A stretch of 64,000 nucleotides of DNA, from positions 193,253-257,252 of the forward strand of contig MTSL01000065.1 in assembly GCA_002794465.1 (NCBI GenBank), written 5' to 3'. Shown piece by piece: positions 1-11,663 of this stretch. Each line of letters begins with the position of its first letter. Position 1 is the first letter of the stretch. This DNA comes from Paramicrosporidium saccamoebae (taxonomy: Eukaryota > Rozellomycota). The position numbers were made by a program, and so were the translations under genes. Under the pieces are notes generated by a model that did not search any database, was not told where the DNA came from, and worked only from the letters and a program-made list of their open reading frames with translations.

Positions 1-3000
1 GCATCAAAGTCAATTAGTAAATCGCGAAATAGAGAGCTGCAAGATCTTTTTGCCGCTGGATTCGCGTTCCACCATGCCGGGATGTTGAGGAGCGATCGTA
101 CGCTTGTTGAGCAGCTATTTTCCGAAGGACACATTAAAGTACTTGTTTGTACGGCGACTCTGGCCTGGGGAGTCAATCTGCCTGCCCACGCAGTAATCAT
201 CAAAGGGACCCAGGTGTATGACCAGCAAAAGGGCGATTTTGTGTCGCTAGGAGTTTTGGATGTTTTGCAGATTTTTGGTCGTGCTGGACGTCCCCAGTAC
301 GAGACACACGGAGAGGGTATAATTCTCACTCCGCATGGCGAGATGGCCAAATACATTAGTGCCATCATGTCACAGATTCCCATTGAAAGTCGCTTCCAGG
401 CGCACCTTGCTGACAACCTAAATGCAGAGGTGGCCCTGGGCACAGTGGGTTCCATTGCGGAGGCTGTGGCCTGGCTCAAGTATTCGTATCTATACGTGCG
501 GATGCAAAGGAATCCCACAAGCTATGGGATTACCCCCAAGGAGATCACTACTGATCCCGACTTGGAGGCACGTCTCTACAAGTTGTGTCGTGAGACGACA
601 ATGCAGCTTCGGGCCTGCGGGATGGTTGCATTTGATCCCGCCGATACTGCAGAAATTATAAGGATCCGTGATGTTGGACGAATCGCCAGCGCCTTTTATC
701 TCGGACGAGACACGGTGGAGATTTTTGGAAAGTCGCTCCGTCCCGGCCTGACTGAAGAAGAGATTTTGGCTATTGCTAGCACTGCGACAGAGTTTCATCA
801 TTTGCGCGTGCGTGAGGAAGAGTTAAGGGAACTCGATCTTCTCCGGGACGGTGCACCGATGCGTCTGAAACACGATGTGGCCACCCCTGAAGGAAAGGCA
901 TCACTACTCATTATGGCACACATTTCGAAATATCACTTGGACTCGTTCTCTTTAATTTCTGATAGCAACTATGTGGCACAGAATGGTGGGCGTGTATTCC
1001 GTGCGTTATTCGAGATTCTCAGAACTCAGGGCTGGTTACATGCAGCACTACGGTGCTTGACAATGTGCATTTCTTTTGAGAGAAAGATCTGGCCAATGCA
1101 GCATCCATTGACCCAATTCGATCGCCTCTCTATAGAGGTTGTCCGTAGCTTGGAAAAGGCAAGGAAGGGCGCTGTCAATGTGGATGCATTGAAATCGATG
1201 AGCAAGTCGGAAATTGCAGCCATAGTGGGAGGTACAAGTGCCGGAGAGCTGACGAAGACTTTGGCCAGATGCTTTCCCAATTTGGAGGTGAAAGTGTCAT
1301 TGGCGCCTGTCACCAGAGAAGTCCTTCGCGTCGATCTTGACATTACCCCGACTTTTGATTTTGATGAGCGCTGTCACGGGACAGCGGACATGTGGTGGAT
1401 TTTTGTTGAAAATCCCCTGTCACCGTCGTTTATTCATGCTGAAGAGTTTACAATTACAAAGACCCAGTCCAGACTCGAACGTCGCGTGTCATTCTACATT
1501 CCTGTTCGCGAGCCGATCCCATCACAACTTTATGTCCGAGTAGTGTCTGATCGCTGGCTCCATGCCGACACGGTAGTGCCAGTGACATTGCAGAGACTAT
1601 TGTTGCCTGATGAACGAACTAGTCATCCCACCAATCTTCTTCCTCTCCGGCCCCTTCCAGTCACTGCGCTACAGGATCCGCGACTCGAAACGTTATATGG
1701 GGCACAATTCATGTTTTTTAACAGCGTGCAGACACAAGTCTTTCACACCCTGTATCACGGGACGATGAATGTCATGGTGGGTGCCCCCACCGGTAGTGGA
1801 AAGACTATTATTGCCGAATTGGCTATTTGGAATGCATTGAGGACGAGTCCACAGTCAAAGATTGTCTATGTGGCACCCCTTAAAGCACTCATCAAGGAAC
1901 GTCTGGAGGATTGGACCAGGAGGTTTAGTCCGTTGGGCATCAAAGTCATCGAGCTGAGTGGGGATGTCAGTCCAGATCTTTACTCACTGCAGAACTGCAG
2001 GATTATTGTCACAACTCCAGAAAAATGGGACAGCGTCACTCGCGGACAGGGTAAGTTGGCATCGCAAGTTTCCCTAATGGTTCTTGATGAGATTCACCTT
2101 CTGGGAGGGGATCGTGGCCACGTTCTTGAAATGATTGTTACCCGAATGTGTCGCCAGACTGCACCATCTCGTCTTGTTGGACTGTCCACTGCACTGGCAA
2201 ATGCAACTGACATGTCAAATTGGCTTCAGATTCCTGACGCAGCCATGTTCAACTTTCGTCCTTCGGTGCGTCCAGTGCCTCTAGAAGTGAGGATAGAGGG
2301 ATATGCTGGACGACATTATTGTCCTCGAATGGCAACAATGAACAAGCCAACCTACTCTGCAATTCTTTCCCATTCTCCAGACAAGCCAGTCCTAGTTTTC
2401 GTATCATCGCGCAGACAAACCCGTCTAACAGCAAACGCCCTCGTCGCCCACTGTGTAAATGATGGGTTCCCACGACGATTTGTCCAATGTCCAGAAGAGG
2501 AGCTGGCCTGGATGATTGCTGACGTGACTGATGCGTCCCTGAGACACGCCTTGTCATTCGGAATTGCCCTGCACCATGCAGGCCTAACCGAAACTGATCG
2601 TCGCGTAAGCGAGACGCTCTTTGCGGCGGGAAAGGTGCAAGTGATGGTGGCAACCAGTACTCTCGCGTGGGGATTAAACTTTCCTGCTCATTTGGTGGTG
2701 GTCAAGGGCACTGAATTTTACGATGCCCGATCTCACTCTTACGTTAATGTCCCTTTGACAGATGTAATGCAGATGATTGGGCGAGCCGGAAGACCTCAAT
2801 TTGACCAACAAGCCAAGGCTGTAATCCTAGTGCAGGATATCAAAAAGGACTTTTACAAGAAATTTTTGTACGATGCATTCCCGCTGGAATCGTGTCTCCA
2901 TCTGCGGGGCGTGTTGGCTGACCATCTAAACTCGGAAATTGTCCACGGGCGTGTCACAGATCTGGCGGGTGCACTGAAAATGATGCAGGGTACATATTTG

Positions 3001-4038
3001 TCCGTCCGAGCACTGCGCAACCCCAACTACTACGGAATTCAAGAGGCAAGTCCCACTTTCCGGGACGAATTTCTGGTCAGCCTGATTAACCAGTCCTTTT
3101 CCTCTCTCGAAAAGTCCCATTGTGTGGTTTTAGAGGGGGAAAGGGTCCAATCTACTCCGCTCGGCCGCATTGCATCTCACTACTACTTGAGTCATCGCAC
3201 AGTCAGTCTCTTTGCAGAAACCTTGGGTCCGCGTGAATCATTCGCTTCTCTATTGCGGTTGGTCGCATTGGCTGCTGAATTTGACGAAGCCCCGATCCGT
3301 CACAATGAAGACAATGAAATTCGCGAATTCACCGCCACCAAATCGCTCCGTCCGATTTGGGAGACTATGGGCAGTACTGTGGGCGTGGATTGGACCTTAC
3401 CACACACCAAAGTGCACGTTTTATTGGTTGCATATTTGGCGGGTATAGAATTACCAGTGATGGATTTTGTTACAGACACGCGCAGTATCCTTGATCAGGC
3501 GGCGAGGATTGCAGCTGCGTTGACAGAAGTGGCTAGATCGCACCTGCATCTAGAGACATTTGTGCATGCCGTCTGGCTGCAGCAGGCCATCTTCCAAGGA
3601 CTATTGCCAACGGACAATTCTGCATGTCAGCTGCCTGGAGTGTGTCGACGGGACAAGATTGCAGCATTGCCGGTGTTGCTACACTCGAAACCAGACAGTA
3701 GTCTTTCAGAGGAAGCTAGGAATATATTGCAGTACCGAATTCCGCGAATCAAGATGACTGCGACGAGGAATGGAGATAAATGCACTGTAGATATGCTGGA
3801 TGAGCGCATTGAGAACGATAATCGTGCCTACTGCAGAGAGATTCGTCGTAGCCAAGACCAATCATGGCGTCTTGTGATTGCGGATCCTTCTCGGAATGCC
3901 ATTCTCGCCCATCATCGCCTCTCCACTGTCCGTCGAAAAGTCAACCTCAATGTTAGTGCTCCCCCCAATGTAAAGACACTCCAGCTGCTATTGTTGTCAG
4001 AAAACTATCTTGGTCTTGATCAGGAACTGTCCATTTAA
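1..4038 (+). CDS. SLH1: ASCC3/Slh1-type Ski2-like RNA helicase, 3' part
   Basis: The frame is open from base 1, so the N-terminus lies outside the window; 1345 residues are present. It holds the end of the first helicase cassette (motif VI QIFGRAGRPQ near residue 90), the first Sec63 domain, then a complete second cassette with Walker A GAPTGSGKT near 594, the DEIH box near 696 and QMIGRAGRPQ near 924, and a second Sec63 domain. Two cassettes with paired Sec63 domains are shared by ASCC3/Slh1 and Brr2; many stretches (for example FNFRPSVRPVPLEV, HYCPRMA.MNKP) match ASCC3 better. The family splits collided ribosomes in the RQC-trigger complex and acts in alkylation repair. No intron in 4 kb. 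AATAAA follows the stop at 4041, and the next gene starts 20 bases downstream. Certain as to family, fairly sure of ASCC3 over Brr2. Confidence 0.9.
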   Translation, partial: ASKSISKSRNRELQDLFAAGFAFHHAGMLRSDRTLVEQLFSEGHIKVLVCTATLAWGVNLPAHAVIIKGTQVYDQQKGDFVSLGVLDVLQIFGRAGRPQYETHGEGIILTPHGEMAKYISAIMSQIPIESRFQAHLADNLNAEVALGTVGSIAEAVAWLKYSYLYVRMQRNPTSYGITPKEITTDPDLEARLYKLCRETTMQLRACGMVAFDPADTAEIIRIRDVGRIASAFYLGRDTVEIFGKSLRPGLTEEEILAIASTATEFHHLRVREEELRELDLLRDGAPMRLKHDVATPEGKASLLIMAHISKYHLDSFSLISDSNYVAQNGGRVFRALFEILRTQGWLHAALRCLTMCISFERKIWPMQHPLTQFDRLSIEVVRSLEKARKGAVNVDALKSMSKSEIAAIVGGTSAGELTKTLARCFPNLEVKVSLAPVTREVLRVDLDITPTFDFDERCHGTADMWWIFVENPLSPSFIHAEEFTITKTQSRLERRVSFYIPVREPIPSQLYVRVVSDRWLHADTVVPVTLQRLLLPDERTSHPTNLLPLRPLPVTALQDPRLETLYGAQFMFFNSVQTQVFHTLYHGTMNVMVGAPTGSGKTIIAELAIWNALRTSPQSKIVYVAPLKALIKERLEDWTRRFSPLGIKVIELSGDVSPDLYSLQNCRIIVTTPEKWDSVTRGQGKLASQVSLMVLDEIHLLGGDRGHVLEMIVTRMCRQTAPSRLVGLSTALANATDMSNWLQIPDAAMFNFRPSVRPVPLEVRIEGYAGRHYCPRMATMNKPTYSAILSHSPDKPVLVFVSSRRQTRLTANALVAHCVNDGFPRRFVQCPEEELAWMIADVTDASLRHALSFGIALHHAGLTETDRRVSETLFAAGKVQVMVATSTLAWGLNFPAHLVVVKGTEFYDARSHSYVNVPLTDVMQMIGRAGRPQFDQQAKAVILVQDIKKDFYKKFLYDAFPLESCLHLRGVLADHLNSEIVHGRVTDLAGALKMMQGTYLSVRALRNPNYYGIQEASPTFRDEFLVSLINQSFSSLEKSHCVVLEGERVQSTPLGRIASHYYLSHRTVSLFAETLGPRESFASLLRLVALAAEFDEAPIRHNEDNEIREFTATKSLRPIWETMGSTVGVDWTLPHTKVHVLLVAYLAGIELPVMDFVTDTRSILDQAARIAAALTEVARSHLHLETFVHAVWLQQAIFQGLLPTDNSACQLPGVCRRDKIAALPVLLHSKPDSSLSEEARNILQYRIPRIKMTATRNGDKCTVDMLDERIENDNRAYCREIRRSQDQSWRLVIADPSRNAILAHHRLSTVRRKVNLNVSAPPNVKTLQLLLLSENYLGLDQELSI

Positions 4039-4058
4039 GGAATAAACTTTCTTTTTGC

Positions 4059-4452
4059 ATGATACGAGGATCAACGCCGGAATTGTACGCGCGGGTAACC
4101 AAATGGCTTGCCTCTTTGACGGCGGAGACGCTTCCCGAAAGTACAGTGTCGGTTCTTTGTAACGGTAGAGAGCATGAAATGGTTATATTCGCGGGCCAGT
4201 GGACCAGGCGGCCAACATGTCAACAAGGTAGACACCAAGGCAGAACTCAGACTAACTCTCGACTTTTTGCCACCTGAAATTCCTATGTGCACAGTGGTGG
4301 TGCGCTGTGACACGCACCGCAGTCTGCAGGCGAACAAGATGGAATGCAGACAAAGGGCAATAGAGGTGTTAAGAACGCGGGTGGCAGAGACAATACGGCC
4401 ACCCACCGATGCAACGCAGTTGCGTAGAATGGAGACCCTGTATAATAAATAG
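4059..4452 (+). CDS. ICT1/Pth4-like peptidyl-tRNA hydrolase (class I release-factor domain)
   Basis: Exons 4059-4140 and 4169-4452 (121 aa), joined over a 28-nt intron (GTACAG..GGTAG) that restores the frame in front of YSRASGPGGQHVNKVDTK. The GGQ tripeptide (residues 41-43) is the catalytic loop of class I release factors. The short protein with no codon-recognition domain and the surrounding SGPGGQ.VNKV motif are those of ICT1/MRPL58, ArfB and fungal Pth4, which release peptides from stalled ribosomes, usually mitochondrial ones. I see no strong mitochondrial presequence, so location is open. The basic C-terminal tail that ArfB uses in the mRNA channel is short or absent here. Confidence 0.8.
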
Positions 4453-4822
4453 GGGGGACTAACCTGTAGACGTATGGTGGGGAGGGAACAACGGAAAGCT
4501 TTCAAAGAACATCGGTCGGTCAAGAAACAATCTCGACGGATTCCAAAATGGGACGATTAGAACGATGCGAGCAGTCGTTATTATACGAAAGTCGCGGAAT
4601 AACCGGTACAGAGTTTTTGAGACTGTGAGGGCTTTGGTAAAAAGTCCGAAGCATGCAATGCATATAGTGATGGATTGGTTGGTGTGGTAGCGGGTTTATA
4701 AAAAGGTCCACAATCACGGCGATTATTCCAATGCGCAACAAAATCCGGACGTTCCTTTGCTACAAGACAGTACTAATCCAATTTATTGTAATAGAACTTG
4801 ATGACAAAATTTATTCATAACA
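4453..4822. other. intergenic, no gene seen
   Basis: 370 bases between convergent genes (ICT1-like on plus, DHTKD1 on minus). Holds the minus-strand poly(A) signal (TTTATT at 4809) of DHTKD1. The short open frames in it show no family resemblance, and I found no tRNA fold. Confidence 0.5.
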
Positions 4823-7450
4823 CTACAAAGACGAAAAAAGAGAGGTCCAAATGGCGCCGAGTTCAGATTTATGGAGCTGCGAATAGCCTGCAGCCGGTGC
4901 AGTCGCCACGTCCCGACCAACATATTCCAACTTTCTCTCCATCAGAGATTGTAATCGTGGTGCAATGTAATCATAAGGACCCATGTTACGATGCTCCTCC
5001 TGACACCAAATGACTCGTGCCGTGGGATTGCGTTGTAAGACTTGCTGGATCTCAGCCGAGGGCAAAGGACAGAGTTCCTCAATGCGCACAATGCTCATGT
5101 CAGTAACATTGCGAGCCATGCGTTCTCGTTCAATCTCATAATAGAATTTGCCACTGCACAACACCAAAGTGGATGCCGCTCCACGCGAATCATCTATCAA
5201 CGGCTGGAAGGATCCGCTGGCGAGATCAGCAAGCTTTGAAGTGGCTGCTGACAGACGAAGAAGAGTCTTGGGAGCCACCACCACCAGCGGCTTCCTATAA
5301 GGACGTCCCACTTGTCTCCGAAGCAGATGGAAATAATTTGCAGGAGTACTGGGATGCACCACATGCCAATTTGGATCAAATTTCTGGGCGGCATTATGTG
5401 GTGCATTGCAGGTTTGGAGGAAACGTTCCATACGACAGGAGGAATGCTCAGGTCCCGTTCCGTCATAGCCATGGGGCAATAATAAGACGAGTCCACTTTG
5501 TAATCCCCATTTAGCTTGGCCAGTGGCGAGGAATGTGTCGAGGATGATTTGAGCGCCGTTGAAAAAGTCTCCAAACTGCGCCTCCCAAATGGACAGCACA
5601 TTTGGAGCAGTAACACTCAGCCCATATTCAAAGCCCAAGACGGCCGCTTCACTAAGATGGCTATTCACCACAGCCAGATCTCCAACCAAAGGAGTAACGG
5701 TAGCACCGGTTTGCTGATCATGGAAGAGAAAATGTCGATGACTAAAAGTGCCGCGCTGTACATCCTGGCCCACCAACCTCACGCCGGTTCCCTCTCTGAG
5801 GAGAGATCCTACAGCCATGGCCTCTGCTGTGGCCCAATCCACCTTTCCCTCTTGGATCATGGCCAATCGTGCCTCAATGTGATATTTCTGCAGTCGACTA
5901 TGAACATTCTACGGATCAGTGAACCATCCATAAGGTACAAAGCCGGTGGGAAGAGTGACACTCTGTCTGCCAATGTCCGCCAACTCTTTTTCGTCCAATT
6001 GTGCCGCAGATTTTGTATCAAAAATAGCATCTTTTTGCACACCAAATTTCTAAAATAAATTAGATCTATTGGGCTTACCACCGGGACATGATCCTTTGCT
6101 CCTTTGACAGCATTGTCGAGGAAATTATAAGTATTGCTTTTGATTATATCCACCTCCTCGGCAGTCATAACGCCCTCTTCGAGCAGAGTAGCGGAATACA
6201 GCTCCGGGAGTGATGTCTTGGCGTGAATTGCGCGGTACATTAGAGGTTGTGTGAATGAAGGCTCATCCAACTCGTTGTGGCCCATTCTCCGGTAACATAG
6301 CAGATCCACCACCACATCCTTCCCAAATTGCTCTCTATATCTCATTGCCAACTCCATGGCCCGCACCACGTCCTCAGGAGACTCGCCATTCACGTGGAGG
6401 ATGGGTGCAGAGATCATTTTAGCCGGGGCGGAAGCATAACGAGCCGATCTTCCCATTGTCGCCGTGGCAGTATATCCCAACTGATTATTGACGATCAGAT
6501 GAATAGTTCCGCCCACTGCAAATCCGTAGAGTTGAGACATTTGCAGTGTCTCTTGAACAATGCCCTGACCGGAAAAGGCCGCATCGCCATGAATCTGCAA
6601 GGGAAGAGCGGAGCTGTTGTGATAGTTCTGCATAGCAAAGACGACTCCCTGTTGCACAGGATTGACAGCCTCCAAATGCGATGGATTCGGAAGAATGGAC
6701 ACTTTCCTAGTGCCCTCTTTTCTAGAAATGTTTCCGGTATGAGAAAGATGGGATAGCACATCGGCCGATCCAGGCCATTCAGCAGGAAGTTCCGAGACGC
6801 CGGTTAATTTGCGAAAGACGGCCTCGGCAGGATATCCCAATAGACCGACCATCAGATTCAGACGTCCCCGATGCGGCATACCCACTACCACGTGGCTATC
6901 ACCAGCCATCCGGAGAACGGCATCCACTGCCACCATCATCGCCTCTCCTCCATTCAGTCCATACCGTTTGACCTGTCCAAAGCGTTTCGCCATGAATTGG
7001 TCAAATCCCTCCGACTCTAACAACACGGTGGCAATGTGTTTTCGGTTCTCGGGACTTTGATGGGAGGGGGGAGCTTCGATGTGGCTGTACAGCCATTCAC
7101 GTTCCGTCGGATCCTCCACGTGTGCCACTTCAAAGCCAATATTCCCGCAGTATGCTTTGTGGAGTTCTGTGGGGGAAAGAGAGGAATCGGCCGTTTCGGG
7201 AAGTCGGGTAGGCAATCCACTACGCCATGAGAACCCGCATGTGTATATACAGTCTCGTTTTTTCCATGTCCAATGGATCCAATTTGGCACCCAAATGACC
7301 AAAAGTTCGATAAACTTCTGTCACATTGTGATTATTGCGAATGGTCTCAGCCATGGGACCATTGACATCTGCCGCTGGCACTATCGACCGAGTTTTTCTC
7401 GAATAGCATCGACCCGTCACCGTCAGTCGTCGCCAACTCTGACCGATCAT
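4823..7450 (-). CDS. DHTKD1: 2-oxoadipate dehydrogenase E1 (DHTKD1 family)
   Basis: Exons 7251-7450, 6079-7219, 5939-6049, 4823-5908 (845 aa); introns of 31, 29 and 30 nt. The thiamine-diphosphate enzyme shows GMPHRGRLN near residue 180, HGDAAFSGQG near 277 and the transketolase-type C-terminal half (LSEAAVLGFEYG, EAQFGDFFNGAQ). Details such as VKRYG.NGGEAMM, FRKLTGVSE, DVLSHL and CYRRMGHNELDEP match DHTKD1 and not OGDH/SucA, and the long N-terminal OGDH segment is missing, as in DHTKD1. The start MIGQSWRRLTVTGRCYSRK is Arg-rich without acids, a plausible mitochondrial presequence; an in-frame TAA just before the ATG excludes an extension in the same exon. The known role is decarboxylation of 2-oxoadipate in lysine/tryptophan breakdown, with shared E2/E3. 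Confidence 0.85.
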
Positions 7451-7500
7451 TTACCGAATCAGGCAGCACCCATATTTTATCGGTTGACTGGACATTTGAT

Positions 7501-7606
7501 ATTCATGGCTATAGTCGTGGCTATAGTCGTGGTTGTAATCGTGGTCATAGTTGTGGTTGTAATTGTGGTTGTAATCGTGGTTATAGTCACGGCCGCAATC
7601 ATGGCC
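7501..7606. repeat. 12-bp tandem repeat in a divergent promoter region
   Basis: About nine 12-bp units of the form RTAGTCGTGGYT / GTAATYGTGGTY lie between the divergent starts of DHTKD1 (7450, minus) and SEC8 (7737, plus). Because the unit is a multiple of three, both strands stay open (Val/Ile-rich on plus; Thr/Ile or Asp-Tyr-Asn-His on minus). No frame has a convincing start and splice context, so I treat it as non-coding. Confidence 0.85.
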
Positions 7607-7736
7607 CAATATTGTTGCAAGAATAATGCAGATTCGATAACATTGCGTTTAATGCCGGCGCCAGTAGCAGTACATAATCTCACCCCCGTTATAACACAAT
7701 TGCATTTGAGGACTTGTCGAGGGAGGGACCGGGACC

Positions 7737-10700
7737 ATGACGGAGCTGCAAAAGGTGGAGGAAACCATGACCGAAGTGCGACGAAATTGGAATGTCATGC
7801 TGCAGGACTCGGTATATTTACACACAGTTATTGACACATAGTTCAATCCGATAATGGTAGCACTGGAAATGCTACAGAACAGCAACCCGTCGCACGACTT
7901 TGAGTCATTTTCGCGCCTGCACGGCCGACTGGAGGAGGCCATGGCAACAATTGTGGAGAGTATGTCCAACCCGTAGCTGATGTGTAGAATATTACACCGG
8001 CTTCAATAATGCCGTGTCGATATTCGGCGGCATTGTGGACAGCACCAAAGGTGACGACATAGGATGTCTCATGAATAGATGCCAAGGAACTGACAGCCAA
8101 GGTGGAGGAGGATCTGTGCGAGTTTCGAGACCAAATCCAATTCAAACGCGCTGAACTGCCCGAAATCTGGGCCAAGGTGCAACAGTTCAAGGACACCTTT
8201 GCCATCTCTGGAAAATTGTACCCTCCATTGGGATGTGCTGACCTTAGGGATATGGTGCAGAAGCAACAAGCCCATGCCTTGGAGCTGGCCAAACGCAAGT
8301 TCTTCATCCCCGCTGCCCGTACTCTGATGGGCGCCTTGTATGACTCGCGCTATTTGCACTCTACTCAAATGGTCTCCACCACCGAACTTGGCAAAGTACT
8401 CGAAAGTAATCGAGATGTAGCAGCTTTTCCCTGCTCTAACAATTAGAATCTGTTTGATCAGATCGTGGAGGAGATTCATCACGTATTGTATCTACGGGAA
8501 TTACGGTCGACACAGCAGTTGTTCTCACGACTGTGCGAACGGATTCCAGATGCACGTTCCCTCCATGTGGGGGCCTTGAAGCGCGCTACAGAACAGAGTG
8601 TAAGTATTTCCGACTCCGACTTGACCCTGGCACCCACTGAATTTGACTTTGATCCGAGTAGTAATGCGGTGGCATATTTGACATCACTGGTCAAGGCGGT
8701 GGCTATTCTGGAACTAATACCACATATGCTGTCCATTGTCACGCAGCGCATGGTTTCAGAGCTGTATCAGAGCACGGAAAAGTGTCTGGCCGAAACCAGC
8801 AAAGAGTATATCTTTGCATGCACTCACCTTTAGGTTCCGTCGAGGAATGGGGGCAGGTGACAGTCCGTTATTTGTGCCAGTGTTACGAGGAAACATGACC
8901 AAAACGGACAGTAATGAATTTGATGCATTTGTTCCCCATCTGCGGCGTCACTGCGGACGGCTCATTGGTCGACTCCTTGTTATTGCCAACTGCATTAGCA
9001 TGATTGGAGAGATAGCAGGACAGATTGTAGAAGAGGCCGGCTCACCCACCGACATTCGAGCATTCTATCGCAGCTGTCTGAGTGCATTGCATGGAGAGGT
9101 GAAGAATTGGCTGGCATGTCTGTTGCATGGCTCCAAGACGGCCCAGCGTGTCTATTCCAGCTCCACCGTTGCTATTGTGGACACGCTAAAGGGGAGGAAG
9201 AGCGGAACAGATGCATCCAAGGCGCCGCTCTACCAGTTTGTCAGTCGAGACAATGCCAAGATGCTGCCTAAACTTCTGGACACTGGCGTTGTCCTATCCC
9301 CAAAGGACGAAATGGCTGCCCGAAAACTGGCAACAATGTTGGTAGTAGATCCCTTCTCCGCCTCGAAACAAGATGTAGGCCATCGTGCTATTGTCAAACC
9401 CAATCTGCAATACTTGGCCATCCTTTATCGTCCGTTTGCGCAGCTGGAGCATTGGCTGCAAATAATCTTCCCTGACGACCAAAAGGACGGTCAATTTGTG
9501 GATGCTACGTTTGTGGAAAATGTGCTCAGCGAAGAATACATTCCTGCCATTGAAAATTATGCCGTGCAGGAGCTCACTCGCGTCTTTAACAGCGCCGAGG
9601 CCCTCCTATGGCATCCCCTCCTCGAGGTAAATCAGACCTTGGCCATTGGAAAAGGAGCCAACTCGTTGCTCGTCTGCATCTCCACCTTTGTCGGCCTGAT
9701 CAGTCAGGTTGCTTGTGTGCTACATCAGATCCCCGGCAGCCAAACCGAATGCGAACAGGTCATGCTCAATCTCATGTCACAATTTTTGGAACGCTGTGAC
9801 GCAAAGTTCCGTGAATTGGTCACCAGCAAGACTACTGAGGACACTTCTCTAACCTTTGTGGCCATCAGCTCATCTTTTGTCTCTCATGGCCCTTTGCGTG
9901 ATCTGCTGAAGCAACATTCTATGCTTGTTGGTGCTGAAGACGAGTTGATGGACACAATGTTGGCGCAAAAGGAAAGTTTGTTGTTGGAGAAGCTCAAAAG
10001 TGATCGTTCCCTCCATCGCAACGAAATCATTTTTGACTATCGTATTCTGCGCTCTGTTGCTCTTTTACAGCGCAGTCTCGAGCTGCTCCCAAAGATTTTG
10101 GCCGATAGTAATTTGGGCACTGTTCCCAGTTTCCCCCTCTTCCGGCCCGAATTTCGGCCTGATGAGAATGGAAAGCTGCTTTGCAACTTTTTCGACGGTG
10201 CCAATCGTGGTGTCATGGCTTGCTCCCCCGCCTTTGAGACGGCCTATACCAACTTTCTCGCCTCTGTGCAGCGTCTTTCTGAAACGTGTCTGTTCATGTT
10301 AAGGACCGAGTTGCGGGTCCACTGTTTTTATTTCTTGGATCTTGCCTATCGGGAAGGCAATTACGATTTTGAAGAGTCGAGCAACGAACCTGATCCGTAC
10401 GTCTCCAATCTTGCTAATGATTTGATTCGCTTTGAGGCCTTTGTTGCCGAATGGCTGCCCTATTCGCGTTACCACGTCGTCATGGACGAGCTGCACGAGA
10501 GTCTCGCCAGCATGCTAATCGCCGATTTTCGGTATATCCGCTCCCTTAACCCCTTTGGATGTCACAAGCTCGAGATGAATGTTGCCACCCTTGAACAGAT
10601 CCTTTCCCTCATCTCCACCTCGGCCAACCTTCAGGCTGCACGACTATTTTACCGATTAGCCGCCGCAGGACCGGAGCGTTTCATTGAGATGGCCCCCACT

Positions 10701-10853
10701 CTCCCCATCAAGTTTACCATCCCTCAATACCAGTCCATCTTTGATGTGTACTATCGGGACAACACAGGGGACGTCAGTTTGCGTCGCACATATAACAACC
10801 AGCTAGTACGGCTAAAGTATCTTTTGGAAGGCACCGAGCCTAAAAAGCAATAA
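7737..10853 (+). CDS. SEC8: exocyst complex subunit SEC8 (EXOC4)
   Basis: Six exons: 7737-7811, 7842-7959, 7988-8050, 8079-8416, 8447-8805, 8834-10853, giving 990 aa, close to the usual length. Introns are 30, 28, 28, 30 and 28 nt. Spliced N-terminal sequence reads ..IVEKYYTGFNNAVSIFGGI.., like the Sec8 segment that precedes its coiled coil, followed by RKFFIPAARTLMGAL and VEEIHHVLYLRE, typical of Sec8. The remainder is a long helical-rod protein. Sec8 is a core subunit of the octameric exocyst that tethers secretory vesicles to the plasma membrane before SNARE fusion. The stop codon overlaps an AATAAA. Family is judged by local motifs, not by a search. Confidence 0.78.
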
Positions 10854-11099
10854 AATTGCATCCTTGTACAAATCAACCCGGGATTGAAGGCAGTTGCGTG
10901 TGGGATGAGGAGAGGGATCAGATGAAATGTCAAATTAGATTTAAAAGGCACCTTTATCAGTCCACCATCCTTGTATTAAACCTCTCACACACATATTAAT
11001 ATTAATATTATCGCATTTGCAAGATCTACTTTTGAATCCCTGGTCCCTTGGATACTACTTATTTGTACTGCAAAGAAACGATAAATGATTACATTTTCT

Positions 11100-11621
11100 A
11101 TGGGCAAGGTCAAGTCTTTCGAGGTGGATGAGAAAGCGCCCACCATCGTGTTTGACGAGACAATCTACGGAATCCGTCGTCGTGACCCCACAAAGCCACG
11201 TCCCGTCCGAGAGGAGGCAAGTCGTCCCGTCGAGGACGCCGACGAGTATTTTTCTGGCGGTGAGCTCATTTTAGTGCGGCTGATCTCGAAGTGAGTCAGC
11301 TCTGGGATCGACTAAAGGACAAAGTCGAGGATATTCGTACCGTCGTTGTGTCACTGACCTCGTAGATGCCGAGGGATTGCGGGGCAAGGACCGGAAACGG
11401 TACATGAAGGAAAAAGTGGAGCGACTGGGCGGCTGGAAGGAAAAGGTCAAGTGTCCCAGGAACATTCGTGTTGGGATGGACTTGAAGAAGAAGGAGAGGA
11501 CCGAGAAGGCTATGCAAAAGGTAATTGGTGTCCAGGCGCTGACCGGTAGGCAAGGGAGATGGATTTGGTCGTTGCAAAGACTACTTCTGGCAGTCGTTCA
11601 CGCAAGAATAAAAAGAGGTAG
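11100..11621 (+). CDS. small basic protein, possible C1orf131/Faf1-like (DUF4602) ribosome-biogenesis factor
   Basis: Exons 11100-11245, 11275-11336, 11366-11520, 11550-11621 (144 aa), with three introns of 29 nt each that together keep one frame. An ATG at 11085 is in frame and would add five residues; I chose MGKVKSFEVDEK. The C-terminal half is very basic: AADLEVSQLWDRL, then LRGKDRKRYMKEKVERLGG, then NIRVGMDLKKKERTEKAMQKAREMD, ending in a Lys/Arg tail. The arrangement (helix, LGG.KEK, Arg/Lys-rich helix, KAREM) recalls the DUF4602 proteins C1orf131/Faf1 of the small-subunit processome. The match is from memory and weak; safest reading is a conserved-looking nucleolar-type protein. Confidence 0.5.
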
Positions 11622-11663
11622 TGTCTTGTATAAAAGTAGAATTCCCGTCTCATAATGGGAGTC

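Noticed and set aside
1-4038. Brr2 U5 snRNP helicase
   Set aside because: Both cassettes look active and residue-level matches favour ASCC3/Slh1; Brr2's second cassette is usually degenerate.
4823-7450. Classical 2-oxoglutarate dehydrogenase (OGDH/KGD1)
   Set aside because: Signature stretches (FRKL.G.SE, DVLSHL, CYRR.GHNELDEP) and the missing N-terminal domain fit DHTKD1 better.
7079-7834. Val/Ile-rich plus-strand open frame
   Set aside because: It is antisense to DHTKD1 exon 1 and runs through the 12-bp repeat, whose period keeps all frames open.
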